NCBI GenBank assembly: GCA_005883305.1
Contig: VBAC01000001.1
Coordinates: 558,001-622,000, forward strand
Source of the DNA: Alphaproteobacteria bacterium
GTDB lineage: Bacteria; Pseudomonadota; Alphaproteobacteria; Sphingomonadales; Sphingomonadaceae
Length of the DNA stretch: 64,000 bases
Direction: 5' to 3'
A program made the translations under genes and the position numbers. Positions 26,533 through 33,752 of the stretch are shown piece after piece; the first letter of the stretch is position 1, and each line of letters begins with the position of its first letter. The notes beneath the pieces were generated by a model. It was given only the letters and a program-made list of their open reading frames with translations. It made no database searches and had not been told where the DNA came from.

Positions 26533-26847
26533 TCACCGCCCGGTCGCCGACGGCCGCAGCTCGATCGCGAACCACAGGCCGAGTGTGAGGATCGCGGCAG
26601 CGGCCGGCCCTACGGGGAGCTGGTCCAGCGGAAGCTCGGCCGGCGCGAGCCGCCAGAGCAGGTAAAAGGCGCTGATGATCGCGGCGCTGGACGCGCACTC
26701 GACCGCGAAGCGCCGCCAGGTTGCTGCCCGTGCGGCCCCCATCCTCTGCTCGGCCAAGACGGCGCGCTCGACCCGGCCGACGAACGCCTCGTCGGGCGCG
26801 CGCTCCGACGCGGCGAACAAGACGGCGATCTTTTGGTCATCGTTCAT
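26533..26847 (-). CDS. Small membrane protein after an ECF sigma factor
   Basis: A 104-residue protein with an N-terminal soluble helix (DDQKIAVLFAASERAPDEAF) and two membrane segments (about 52-69 and 80-98). It starts one base after the stop of the ECF sigma gene, so it is surely translated with it. Position suggests an anti-sigma factor, and the soluble-then-membrane layout agrees, but the zinc-binding HxxxCxxC motif of ZAS anti-sigma factors is absent. It could also be a simple accessory membrane protein. Convergent with rnpB. Confidence 0.75.
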   Translation of the reverse strand: MNDDQKIAVLFAASERAPDEAFVGRVERAVLAEQRMGAARAATWRRFAVECASSAAIISAFYLLWRLAPAELPLDQLPVGPAAAAILTLGLWFAIELRPSATGR

Positions 26848-26848
26848 T

Positions 26849-27367
26849 TCAGGCCTCCAGTCGTTGGACGAGCGCGGCCCGCGCCCGTGCCAGGATGGAT
26901 TTCAGGGTGCCGAGCGGGATTCCCATGATCCGTGCCGCCTCGCCATGCGAGCAGCCTTCACCGAAGCAGAGGAGACTCGCGGCGCGCTCGCGCTCGCCGA
27001 GGCCGGCCAACGCGCGCTGGAGGTCGATGGCCGTATTCCGGTCGTCATGGCGCCCAGGCTCCGGCGCGGCCTGTTCGCGCGCTTCGCGCCGACCTTTGGC
27101 TCGCTGCGCGGAAAGGAACAGGGTCCAGGCGATCCGCATCAGCCACGCCCGGTAGCTTCCTTCCCCACGAAAGGCGGCCGCGCTCCGCCAGGCCTTGAGG
27201 AATACCTCCTGCGCCAGGTCGTCGGCGCCCCCCCCGCTACTATTGGCGCCCCGGGTGAGGCGGGCGAGAAACCGCCGCACCGCCGCTTCATGCGTGCGGA
27301 CGAGCGCGGCGAAGGCGGCGGCATCGCCTGCCGCCGCCCGCCGGGCCAGACCGAGCTCGTCGTCCAT
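26849..27367 (-). CDS. ECF-family RNA polymerase sigma factor
   Basis: A 172-residue extracytoplasmic-function sigma factor. Region 2 is at about 20-85 (FAALVRTHEAAVRRFLARL, DDLAQEVFLKAWR) and region 4 at about 118-168 (LGERERAASLLCFGEGCSHG, EAARIMGIPLGTLKS). The linker carries an arginine-rich stretch. It lies between two small membrane-protein genes, the likely regulators or targets. The stimulus is unknown. Confidence 0.9.
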   Translation of the reverse strand: MDDELGLARRAAAGDAAAFAALVRTHEAAVRRFLARLTRGANSSGGGADDLAQEVFLKAWRSAAAFRGEGSYRAWLMRIAWTLFLSAQRAKGRREAREQAAPEPGRHDDRNTAIDLQRALAGLGERERAASLLCFGEGCSHGEAARIMGIPLGTLKSILARARAALVQRLEA

Positions 27368-27391
27368 CGCGCCGTGTCCTGCCTGCAGGGT

Positions 27392-27769
27392 TCAGTCCTG
27401 CCGTTCTCGCCTTCTTGCGAGGTGCTGGCGCAACAATAGCGCGATGCCGACGAAGATCGGAAAGAGAGAAGCGCCGACCATGGTGCCGATATCGTCCGCG
27501 TCTCCCTCAATGAGCGCGAAGACGACGAGGGCGAGGCCGAGCGCGATCAGGACCATCGCGGTGCGATCGTCATTGCCTCCCGCCGGGCGCTGCTCCGGTT
27601 GCACGCGGGCGAGCAGCTCCGGCACGATCGAGCTGTCCCGGCTGATCGCCTCGCGAATGGTCTTGTGCTGCATCCCGGCCCGCCACAGCCTGCCCAGCTG
27701 GATCACGATCAGGACGGCGCCGGTAGTAAGCGCTGCGACCACGAGTACGACATCGATATCGTTGGGCAT
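27392..27769 (-). CDS. Small membrane protein, DUF6249-like
   Basis: A 125-residue protein with an N-terminal membrane segment (VVLVVAALTTGAVLIVIQLG), a soluble basic loop (MQHKTIREAISRDSSIVPEL) and two more segments (about 74-90 and 96-115), ending in a basic tail. The layout resembles DUF6249-type proteins found beside ECF sigma genes. ATG 27769 with AAGGA eight bases before it is preferred over a TTG two codons earlier. Transcribed with the sigma factor, 24 bp ahead of it; a candidate sensor or anti-sigma partner. Confidence 0.75.
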   Translation of the reverse strand: MPNDIDVVLVVAALTTGAVLIVIQLGRLWRAGMQHKTIREAISRDSSIVPELLARVQPEQRPAGGNDDRTAMVLIALGLALVVFALIEGDADDIGTMVGASLFPIFVGIALLLRQHLARRRERQD

Positions 27770-27898
27770 TGGCAATATCCTTCATGCTGAATTCACTGCC
27801 TAGACGCCGCCCGGCCCGGCTTTGGATGAGGGGCGGAGAAATATTTTCCGAGCCGGGGCGTGCGCTCGGGGTCCGGTGCCGCTATCTGGCCCGTATCT

Positions 27899-28435
27899 AT
27901 GGCCAAGGCAAAACGATCGAACGACTGGGGTTTCCCGCGCTGGCGCGCTTACGGGTCGGCGCGCGACGCGGAGCCGGTGCGCCAGTGCGACCGCCATGGC
28001 TGCGAGGAGCCGGGGGATCGGCCCGCGCCCAAATCGCCGAACAGCCGCGAGCGCTGGTATTTCTGCGAACGCCATGCCGCCGAATACAACCGCAACTGGA
28101 ATTATTTCGAAGGGCTGACGGCCGAGGAGGCGGCGCAGCGGGAGGCGGGCGAGCGCCAGGGCGCCGACGCCTTCACCAGCGCCACCCATTATGGCTGGGG
28201 CGGCCCGGGAGACGGCAGCCGAAGCCGCGACGAGATGCGCGCGCTCGACGTGCTCGAGCTCGAGGCCGACGCGGATTTCGAGGCGATCCGGATCGCCTAT
28301 CGCCGCCTGGCCAAGGCCCACCATCCCGACGTGAAGCCGGGAGACGCGAAAGCCGCCGAGCGCTTCCAGTTGATCCAGGCGAGCTACGAGGTTCTGCGGC
28401 GGGCCGAGGAGCGGCGCGCCAATCTCACGTCGTAG
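27899..28435 (+). CDS. J-domain (DnaJ-like) protein
   Basis: A 178-residue protein whose C-terminal 55 residues are a J domain (DEMRALDVLELEADADFEAI, AYRRLAKAHHPDVKPGD) with the HPD tripeptide needed to stimulate DnaK ATPase. The N-terminal part has a CxxHxCxxP-like segment (CDRHGCEEPGDRPAPKSP) and CERHAAEYNRNWNYFEGL, probably binding a metal through paired Cys/His. This zinc-ribbon-plus-J-domain arrangement recurs in alphaproteobacteria as an unnamed family. The start MAKAKRSNDWGF at 27899 is chosen because it follows the promoter-like leader. Confidence 0.85.
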   Translation: MAKAKRSNDWGFPRWRAYGSARDAEPVRQCDRHGCEEPGDRPAPKSPNSRERWYFCERHAAEYNRNWNYFEGLTAEEAAQREAGERQGADAFTSATHYGWGGPGDGSRSRDEMRALDVLELEADADFEAIRIAYRRLAKAHHPDVKPGDAKAAERFQLIQASYEVLRRAEERRANLTS

Positions 28436-28504
28436 CCGAGTCGAGGTCGCCTTATCCGTTTGAGCGGCCTGTATTTTCCGCGTGATCGGGCGTAACATGG
28501 CTTC

Positions 28505-29296
28505 ATGTGGGTCGAACGGCCGAGCGTGAGTCGCCGGGCTACCGCCGCCTTTGGCGCCGTGGCGCTGGAGGGGCTGATCCTCTACGCGATGATCTTCGGC
28601 TTCGCGCTGACCTTGCCGGCCGTGCGCGAGGACCGGATGAAGCTGATCGACATCCTCGCGCCGCCCCCGCCGCCGCCGGTTCCGCCGCCGCGGCCGCGGG
28701 ATACGGGCAGCCGGCGCCGGGAAGGCGCGGCCTCGCCCGCGAACCTGCGCGCGCAGGCGACCGAGGTGGTCGCCCCAAAGCCCGTCGTTCCGCTTCCAAC
28801 TCCTCCCCCGGTGATCGCCGCCCCCGTCGCGCGGCAGGGCGCAGCGCCTTCGGCCGGCGCGGCGAACGTGCGCGGCCCCGGCTTCGGCAGCGGCGGTATC
28901 GGGGTCGGGACGGGCAGTGGTCGGGGCGGCAATGGCGACGGCGGGGGCTATGGCGAGGGCGACGGCGGCTTCACCCCGCCGCGCCACGTCAGCGGCCGGC
29001 TCAGCGACCGCGATTTCCCCTCGGTGGTCGGCGAGGCGGGCGGGGGCGGGACGGTCTCGGTCCGCTTCACCGTCGAGGTCGACGGCCATGTCGGCCGCTG
29101 TGTGGTCGACCGCTCGAGCGGCAACCGGCTCCTCGACGACACGACCTGCCGCCTGATCCAGCAACGCTACCGCTTCCGGCCCTCGCTCGACCCTTCCGGC
29201 CGCCCGGTTCGCTCTCAAATCGTCGAGGACCACAGCTGGATGACCCTGGACGATCCCGAGCCTTATGACGACCGGCGCCGCCGTCGGCGGTTCTAG
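28505..29296 (+). CDS. TonB family protein
   Basis: A 263-residue TonB-like protein: cytoplasmic start, one membrane anchor (about 18-38, GLILYAMIFGFALTLPAV), a proline-rich periplasmic spacer (PPPPPPVPPPRPRD), a glycine-rich stretch (about 120-158), and the TonB C-terminal domain (about 175-250) with GGTVSVRFTVEVDGHVG, CVVDRSSGNRLLDDTTC and YRFRPSLDPSGRP. It should pass proton-motive force to outer-membrane receptors, but exbB/exbD are not adjacent. Its stop overlaps the convergent thioesterase gene by 4 bp. Confidence 0.88.
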   Translation: MWVERPSVSRRATAAFGAVALEGLILYAMIFGFALTLPAVREDRMKLIDILAPPPPPPVPPPRPRDTGSRRREGAASPANLRAQATEVVAPKPVVPLPTPPPVIAAPVARQGAAPSAGAANVRGPGFGSGGIGVGTGSGRGGNGDGGGYGEGDGGFTPPRHVSGRLSDRDFPSVVGEAGGGGTVSVRFTVEVDGHVGRCVVDRSSGNRLLDDTTCRLIQQRYRFRPSLDPSGRPVRSQIVEDHSWMTLDDPEPYDDRRRRRRF

Positions 29297-29733
29297 CCCG
29301 TGAACATGAATGTGCCGGTGACGCTGGCGATCGGATCGCCTTCGTCTTCCTCATAGGCGGTGCCGCGGGCGAAGGCGACGCTTCGGGTGACTGCGAAGCA
29401 GGTGGCGCGGCCGACGATCGTCCTGCCCGGCGTCGCCGGCCTCAGATAGTCGACGCGAAGGTCGAGCGTTGCCTGGGGCCGGAAATGGCCGAGTTTGATC
29501 CAGATGGCGAGGCTGGTGGCCATGTCCATCAGGCTGACGATCGGGCCGGAGGCGACGATTCCGCTCTCCGGCATGCCGATCAGCTTTGGGTCGTAGGGAA
29601 GATCGAGCTCGACCCAGTCCTCGCCATGGCCGCGATAGGCGATTCCAAGGGCGCCGCCATGGCCGAGCGTGCGGACGTAGGACATGAAGCGCTCGGGATC
29701 GAATGCTTCGCCCGGCGCGCGCGGATCGCTCAC
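29293..29733 (-). CDS. PaaI-type hotdog thioesterase
   Basis: A 146-residue acyl-CoA thioesterase of the hotdog fold. The helix ASGPIVSLMDMATSLAIW carries the catalytic acidic residue, followed by the strands LDLRVDYLRPATPGRTIVG and the FARGTAYEEDEG end. The GTG at 29733 overlaps the sufE TGA as GTGA and gives the right length; the longer frame to 30000 is antisense noise through sufE. Substrate unknown. Last gene of the long leftward operon that begins at the psp promoter, although its own promoter cannot be excluded. Confidence 0.85.
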   Translation of the reverse strand: MSDPRAPGEAFDPERFMSYVRTLGHGGALGIAYRGHGEDWVELDLPYDPKLIGMPESGIVASGPIVSLMDMATSLAIWIKLGHFRPQATLDLRVDYLRPATPGRTIVGRATCFAVTRSVAFARGTAYEEDEGDPIASVTGTFMFTG

Positions 29734-30143
29734 GCCGCCAGCCGCCCCGCGGTTTCGCGGATCAGGGCGATCATGTTCGGGATGCCTTGGGTGCGGTTCG
29801 AGCTCAGCTGGTTCCTGAGATCGAAGGGCTCGAGCGCCGCGTCGATGTCGAGGGCGAGGATTTCCTTCGGCGTCCGGTCCTGCACGGCGAGCAGGACCAG
29901 GGCGACGATCCCCTTGGTGATCGCGGCGTTGCTGTCGGCGAGGAAATGAAGCCGTCCGTCGCCTTGCGGCACAGGATAGAGCCAGACCGAAGCCGAGCAT
30001 CCCCGCACCAAGGTGGCGTCGGTCTTGAGCGCGTCGGGCATCGCTTCGAGGTCGCGGCCGAGGTCGATCAGCAGGCGGTAGCGGTCGTCGGCGTCGAGCA
30101 GCTCGTAATCGGCATGGACGTCGTCGATGGATTGGAAAGGCAT
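29730..30143 (-). CDS. sufE: Cysteine desulfuration protein SufE
   Basis: Sulfur acceptor that takes persulfide from SufS for iron-sulfur cluster assembly. The 137-residue protein has the active cysteine Cys49 in VRGCSASVWL, the helical N-terminus (DDVHADYELLDADDRYRLLI) and the DRTPKEILALD and NQLSSNRTQGIPNMI blocks. No other suf genes are adjacent; placement at the end of the psp operon is unusual and may be incidental. Coupled to the thioesterase gene by a GTGA overlap. Confidence 0.93.
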   Translation of the reverse strand: MPFQSIDDVHADYELLDADDRYRLLIDLGRDLEAMPDALKTDATLVRGCSASVWLYPVPQGDGRLHFLADSNAAITKGIVALVLLAVQDRTPKEILALDIDAALEPFDLRNQLSSNRTQGIPNMIALIRETAGRLAA

Positions 30144-30174
30144 GGCGCCCGCTTAGCTCGGCAAGCGCGGCGCG

Positions 30175-30417
30175 TCATCCTTCGTTGCCGCTGGCGATCG
30201 CTTCGAGACGGCGGATCCTGTCCTTGAGGTCGGCGAGCTCAAGGCGGGCGGCGGCCGGAGTCGAGGGTTCGGCGAAGCGCTGGCGCTGGCTGATCTCCAT
30301 CCGGCGCAAGTCGAGCCAGCCGTCGAAGCCGCGGAGAGCGGCAAGGCTGACCATCGCCATCGCGATGACGATCCCGGCGAATAGCGCCGTCAGGGTTCCC
30401 GGATCGCCCATCTCCAT
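30175..30417 (-). CDS. Short membrane coiled-coil protein, psp-linked paralogue 6
   Basis: An 80-residue protein: N-terminal membrane helix (about 8-29, LTALFAGIVIAMAMVSLAAL), a basic juxtamembrane stretch, then a helix that begins the family coiled coil (ARLELADLKDRIRRLEAIAS) and stops early. It therefore has only the front part of the signature shared by the five genes upstream in the operon. It is the last and most diverged member of the array. Function unknown. Confidence 0.8.
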   Translation of the reverse strand: MEMGDPGTLTALFAGIVIAMAMVSLAALRGFDGWLDLRRMEISQRQRFAEPSTPAAARLELADLKDRIRRLEAIASGNEG

Positions 30418-30422
30418 GCCTC

Positions 30423-30668
30423 CTATCGGTCCCGCAGCCGCTCGATCTCGCGTTCGAGGCTGTTTTCCTTCTCGACCGTGATTCGCTCGATCACCTGAAG
30501 GCGCTCCTTGAGCTGCTTGACCTCATCGCGCAGCCGCTGGGTCTCGGCATCGTCGCGCTCCGGCAGATCGCCGCGGCTGCGGCCGCGGCGGCCGCCGTAG
30601 ATCGACCGTATGACGCTTGCGACCATCACCGCCACCACGATCATGGCGACCATTTCGAATTGGTTCAT
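30423..30668 (-). CDS. Short membrane coiled-coil protein, psp-linked paralogue 5
   Basis: An 81-residue protein starting MNQFEMVAMIVVAVMVASVI, one membrane helix, a basic loop (YGGRRGRSRGD) and a coiled coil (RLRDEVKQLKERLQ) closing with VIERITVEKENSLEREIER, the array signature. Helix-basic-coiled-coil order is that of PspB. Start at 30668 is the methionine before the membrane helix; an upstream in-frame ATG at 30695 overlaps the previous gene. Lies 24 bp after paralogue 4. It may bind PspA/PspC or its sibling proteins; this is inference. Confidence 0.85.
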   Translation of the reverse strand: MNQFEMVAMIVVAVMVASVIRSIYGGRRGRSRGDLPERDDAETQRLRDEVKQLKERLQVIERITVEKENSLEREIERLRDR

Positions 30669-30691
30669 TGCTTCGGTTCCTTCCCCGCCTC

Positions 30692-30958
30692 TCAATCCAC
30701 CGGCAAGTCGCGCAGCCGCTCGATCTCGTCGGCCATGTTCATGCCCTTGTCGGTTACGATCCGCTCCAGCACGCGCACGCGCTGCTCGAGCAGGTCGCCG
30801 CGCGGATTGACCGCCGCGGCCTTGGCCGCCTCGATCTGCGCTTCGAGCTCCATCCGCTTCTCGCGGTGACGCAAGACGCGGCTGACGAGGCCGAACAGCG
30901 CGATCGTCGGGAGCCCGATCACCACGAAGGCGACGAGGGCCTCGCCAAGTCCCATCAT
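30692..30958 (-). CDS. Short membrane coiled-coil protein, psp-linked paralogue 4
   Basis: An 88-residue protein: membrane helix (about 6-27, EALVAFVVIGLPTIALFGLV), basic stretch SRVLRHREKRMELEAQ, then a long helix with RVRVLERIVTDKGMNMADEI-ERLR at the C-terminus. It matches PspB in size and layout and shares the ERI-(V/A)TD tail with its neighbours. Two adjacent ATGs (30958, 30955) could serve as start. It begins one base past the stop of paralogue 3, so translation is coupled. Confidence 0.88.
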   Translation of the reverse strand: MMGLGEALVAFVVIGLPTIALFGLVSRVLRHREKRMELEAQIEAAKAAAVNPRGDLLEQRVRVLERIVTDKGMNMADEIERLRDLPVD

Positions 30959-30959
30959 C

Positions 30960-31286
30960 TCAATTCCTCGGCAGGCGCAGGGCTTCGATTTCCTGCGTCA
31001 GGCGGTGGCTGTCGTCGGTGACGATCCGTTCGACGTTGGCGAGGCGATCCTTGACCGCGCCCATTTCGGCGCGGAGCTGGGCATTCTCTTGGCTCAGGAG
31101 CTTGATCCGCTCCATCGCCTCGTCGCTCTTCTTGGGATAGACCGCCTGGCCCCAGGCTCCGTCGAGCGGATAGCCATGCTTGATCCGCATCCACGTGGTC
31201 ACCACCCAGCCGAGGACGGCGATGCCGCAGCCGACGGCCATGAACGGGAACAGGATGTAAAAGAATTGGAGCTTTTCGGGGCTCAT
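30960..31286 (-). CDS. Short membrane coiled-coil protein, psp-linked paralogue 3
   Basis: A 108-residue protein: membrane helix (about 8-31, FFYILFPFMAVGCGIAVLGW), a conserved loop RIKHGYPLDGAWG, then a coiled coil ending NVERIVTDDSHRLTQEIEAL-RLPRN. The HGYPL loop is also present in paralogue 2, showing that these arose by duplication. Its function is unknown; the cytoplasmic coiled coil could join PspA-type assemblies. Confidence 0.88.
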   Translation of the reverse strand: MSPEKLQFFYILFPFMAVGCGIAVLGWVVTTWMRIKHGYPLDGAWGQAVYPKKSDEAMERIKLLSQENAQLRAEMGAVKDRLANVERIVTDDSHRLTQEIEALRLPRN

Positions 31287-31298
31287 GAGTCGTTCTCC

Positions 31299-31589
31299 CT
31301 AGCGCAGGTTTTCGATTTCGCGCGCGGTGCGCTCGGCGGGGTCGGTGGCGATCCGCTCGAGCACCGAAAGGCGCTCCTCGAGCCGCCCGATCTGGCCGGT
31401 CAGCCGCTCGTTCTCGCTGGTAAGCAGCTCGATCTTGCGCTCGGCCGACGGATCCTCCCTGGAGGCGGTTCCCGACCACTCATTCTCGAGCGGGTAGCCG
31501 TGGCGGGCGCGGATCCAGCTGGTCAGCACCCAACCCATGGTCGAAATGAAGATGATCGCGATGACGAAATTGGGTCCGGCGAAACTCAT
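31299..31589 (-). CDS. Short membrane coiled-coil protein, psp-linked paralogue 2
   Basis: A 96-residue protein: membrane helix (about 6-25), loop RARHGYPLENEWSG, then the coiled coil RKIELLTSENERLTGQI-GRL and the tail VLERIATDPAERTAREIENL-R at the very end. The tail is nearly identical to that of paralogue 1 (ATDPAQRTAAAIEDLR). Thirteen bases separate it from the next gene. No enzyme motif is present. Confidence 0.88.
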   Translation of the reverse strand: MSFAGPNFVIAIIFISTMGWVLTSWIRARHGYPLENEWSGTASREDPSAERKIELLTSENERLTGQIGRLEERLSVLERIATDPAERTAREIENLR

Positions 31590-31601
31590 GACGATTCCCC
31601 T

Positions 31602-31877
31602 CTAGCCCGCGTGGCGCAGGTCTTCGATCGCGGCGGCGGTGCGCTGGGCTGGATCGGTGGCGATCCGCTCGAGCACCGCGATCCGCTCTTCGAGCCGGCT
31701 CACCTGGCCCTTGAGGCCGCTATTCTCGCCCGAAAGCAGCTCGATCTCGCGCTTCGCCTCGAGGCCGGCCGTGGACGCCTTGATCCGGCCGCGGCTTCGG
31801 ATCCAGGCATGAATGAGGGTCGCGGTCAGAACCATTGCGGTCATGATCGTGACGAACATCGCGACGGTATCGTCCAT
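31602..31877 (-). CDS. Short membrane coiled-coil protein, psp-linked paralogue 1
   Basis: A 91-residue protein following pspC: membrane helix (about 4-25, TVAMFVTIMTAMVLTATLIH), a basic loop, then the coiled coil REIELLSGENSGLKGQVSRL and the tail VLERIATDPAQRTAAAIEDL-RHAG. It has the size and order of PspB and the heptad leucine pattern expected of a coiled coil. First member of the six-gene extension of the psp operon. Confidence 0.88.
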   Translation of the reverse strand: MDDTVAMFVTIMTAMVLTATLIHAWIRSRGRIKASTAGLEAKREIELLSGENSGLKGQVSRLEERIAVLERIATDPAQRTAAAIEDLRHAG

Positions 31878-31904
31878 AGTCTCGGGTTCCCCTTTGGCCG
31901 GCGG

Positions 31905-32285
31905 TTAGCGAAGCTGCTCGATCTCGCGGGCGAGCCGGCCGTTCGAGCTGGTGACGTAGGTTTCCATGTCGGCGAGCCGCCGGTCGATGTCGCGCAGCCG
32001 GCCGCGCACTTCGCGCGCCATCATGTGCGGGTTGCGGCGCACGCCCTGCCAGAATTTCTTCTGCTCCGGATCCTGCCGATAGAGCTCGCTTGGCTTGAGC
32101 GGCGCCATCCAGGCGATGACCCAGTAAGCGAGCAGCGGCGCGCCCTGTCCGATCAAAGTGCCGATGACGAAGCCGATTCGGACGATGGTGACGTCGACTC
32201 CGGTATAATCGGCGATCCCCGCGCAGACGCCCTTCCACTTGGCGTTCTGCTTGTCGAGGTAGAAGCGGGTGCGCGGTGCGTTCAT
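31905..32285 (-). CDS. pspC: Phage-shock protein C
   Basis: Membrane sensor of envelope stress. Of 126 residues, about 8-62 form the PspC domain (DKQNAKWKGVCAGIADYTGV, VRIGFVIGTLIGQGAPLLAYW) with its membrane segments. The C-terminal 60 residues are a helix ending TSSNGRLAREIEQLR, the same closing peptide found in the short paralogues downstream. The ATG at 32285 overlaps the pspB stop by 4 bp and begins the PspC domain; the longer frame is antisense-like. Confidence 0.92.
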   Translation of the reverse strand: MNAPRTRFYLDKQNAKWKGVCAGIADYTGVDVTIVRIGFVIGTLIGQGAPLLAYWVIAWMAPLKPSELYRQDPEQKKFWQGVRRNPHMMAREVRGRLRDIDRRLADMETYVTSSNGRLAREIEQLR

Positions 32286-32605
32286 TTCGGCCTCCGGCTG
32301 GAACGGTTGCTGCGCTCGGCGGTCTCGTAGAGCCGCTCGGAGCGGTCCTCGAGCGCCGTCTCGACCGGATCGTGGCTGAGCGCGCGCCAGTTGGGATTTT
32401 CCGCCTGCACGATGCGCTCGATCGTCACCATCCGGTCGTCGAGCCGGCGCGCCAGCTCGTAAAGCTCGTCGAGCAGATCCTCGTCCTGCATCGTGATCGT
32501 CTTCGCGGTCTTCCACCTCGTGATGTAGTGAAACAGCACCCACGGGAAGCCGATGAACAATATCGCCATGATCGGCAGGGCGAGGATCGGGCCTTCGAGT
32601 TCCAT
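32282..32605 (-). CDS. pspB: Phage-shock protein B
   Basis: Small membrane partner of PspC that relieves PspA inhibition of PspF under stress. The 107-residue protein has an N-terminal membrane helix (IMAILFIGFPWVLFHYI) and the PspB coiled coil DLLDELYELARRLDDRMVTI-ERI-VQAENPNWR. It is longer than the 75-residue E. coli protein through a charged C-terminal tail. Starts immediately upstream of pspC with a 4-bp overlap and immediately follows pspA. Confidence 0.92.
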   Translation of the reverse strand: MELEGPILALPIMAILFIGFPWVLFHYITRWKTAKTITMQDEDLLDELYELARRLDDRMVTIERIVQAENPNWRALSHDPVETALEDRSERLYETAERSNRSSRRPK

Positions 32606-33304
32606 TTATTCCCCCTTGTTCGCGGCTTCGCCGCCATTGGTGCGTTTTGCGAGCGACGCCTTCAGCGCCTCGAGCTCGGCGTCGACCTTGTCGGCGTTGC
32701 GAAGCTCGGAAATCTCTTCCTCCAGCGTCTTCGGCGCGGCGCCGAGGCTGAGCGCGTCGGCCTCGCCCTCGGCGAGATCGGCGTGGCGTTCGAGCACGTC
32801 GAAGCGCGAGAAGGCGTCGTCGACCTTCGGCCCCGAATACATCTCGCGAAGCCGGGTTCGGTTCTGAGCGCTCTCCATTCGGGTCATCACCGCATTCTGC
32901 CGGGCGCGGGCCTCGCGCAGCTTGTTCTGAAGCTTGGCGATGTCCGCCTCGCTGGCGCGAAGCGCGTCGTTCAGCACCTCGATCTCGCTGTTGAGCTGAT
33001 CGGCCATGTCGGCCGACTTCTGCTTTTCGAACAAAGCCTGCTTGGCGAGATCCTCGCGGCCCTTGGAAAGGGCGAGCTCGGCACGCTCGACCCAGCTGTC
33101 CTGGAGCCGGTCGAGCTTGGAAATCTGGCGCCGCATCTCCTTCTGGTCGGCGATCGTGCGCGCGGCGGAGGCGCGGACCTCGACGAGGGTTTCCTCCATC
33201 TCCATGATGATCATCCGGATCATCTTGGCGGGGTCCTCGGCCTTGTCGAGGAGATCGGTGACGTTGGCGGCAATGATATCGCGCGTCCGCGAAAAGATGC
33301 CCAT
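32606..33304 (-). CDS. pspA: Phage-shock protein A
   Basis: Peripheral membrane coiled-coil protein of the IM30/ESCRT-III superfamily that stabilises the inner membrane and inhibits PspF. 232 residues: amphipathic N-terminal helix MGIFSRTRDIIAANVTDLLD, then long helices (EDPAKMIRMIIMEMEETLVE and onward). The start MGIFSR at 33304 is the family N-terminus and has an AAGGAG site; the longer frame is ignored. Separated from the small leader gene by 118 bp and abutting pspB. Confidence 0.95.
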   Translation of the reverse strand: MGIFSRTRDIIAANVTDLLDKAEDPAKMIRMIIMEMEETLVEVRASAARTIADQKEMRRQISKLDRLQDSWVERAELALSKGREDLAKQALFEKQKSADMADQLNSEIEVLNDALRASEADIAKLQNKLREARARQNAVMTRMESAQNRTRLREMYSGPKVDDAFSRFDVLERHADLAEGEADALSLGAAPKTLEEEISELRNADKVDAELEALKASLAKRTNGGEAANKGE

Positions 33305-33422
33305 GGGGATGAACTCCTTGTATGAAACAGAGGCGCCGCCGGGCGTGGATTGGCCGGGCCGGAGGGGAGCGGTGATGCGCATCAGCTCCCCGGGTCCGAT
33401 CGTGATCCGTGCCGGGCGGGCC

Positions 33423-33581
33423 TTAACCATTCGCGACGGTCCCGGTCTGGACCGAAGCGATCAGCGTCCGGTCGACTGGACGCATCGTCCCGCCCGAGGC
33501 GGCGCTGATCGAAACGGTGGAAAGGGCGATAGCGCCGACCGTGGCCGTGGCGACGCGAGCGAAGCGATCGAAGGTGAACAT
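33423..33581 (-). CDS. Small exported protein leading the psp operon
   Basis: A 52-residue frame (MFTFDRFARVATATVGAIAL at the start) with an N-terminal signal-like hydrophobic stretch and a short polar tail. An AGGGAGA ribosome site lies 6 bp upstream. It is the first frame after the sigma-54 promoter and is followed by pspA. I have a general impression of similar tiny MFTFDRF genes near pspA in sphingomonads. Too short for family assignment; could be an exported stress peptide. Confidence 0.65.
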   Translation of the reverse strand: MFTFDRFARVATATVGAIALSTVSISAASGGTMRPVDRTLIASVQTGTVANG

Positions 33582-33644
33582 GTCGGTCTCCCTGACTGGT
33601 TTGCATTCTCGTCCTTGCCGACCATCGGCGTGACGCGAATTTCT

Positions 33645-33662
33645 AAGCACGGGGCGTGCCAA
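33645..33662 (-). promoter_or_regulatory. Sigma-54 promoter of the psp operon
   Basis: Read leftward the sequence is TTGGCACG-CCCC-GTGCTT, with the invariant GG and GC dinucleotides exactly 10 bp apart, as in the -24/-12 consensus. It lies about 64 bp before the leader gene and faces away from pspF. PspF should bind between it and the pspF start (33663-33752), where GCC/GGC-rich repeats and the dyad TGGCG-GAATA-CGCCA (33728-33742) occur. Confidence 0.82.
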
Positions 33663-33752
33663 CCGCGGAAAAGCCCGGAAAACCGCCAAAAACTGCGCCA
33701 GCCAGGACGATAGTTCTTGCCAACAGGTGGCGGAATACGCCAATAGTCGGGA

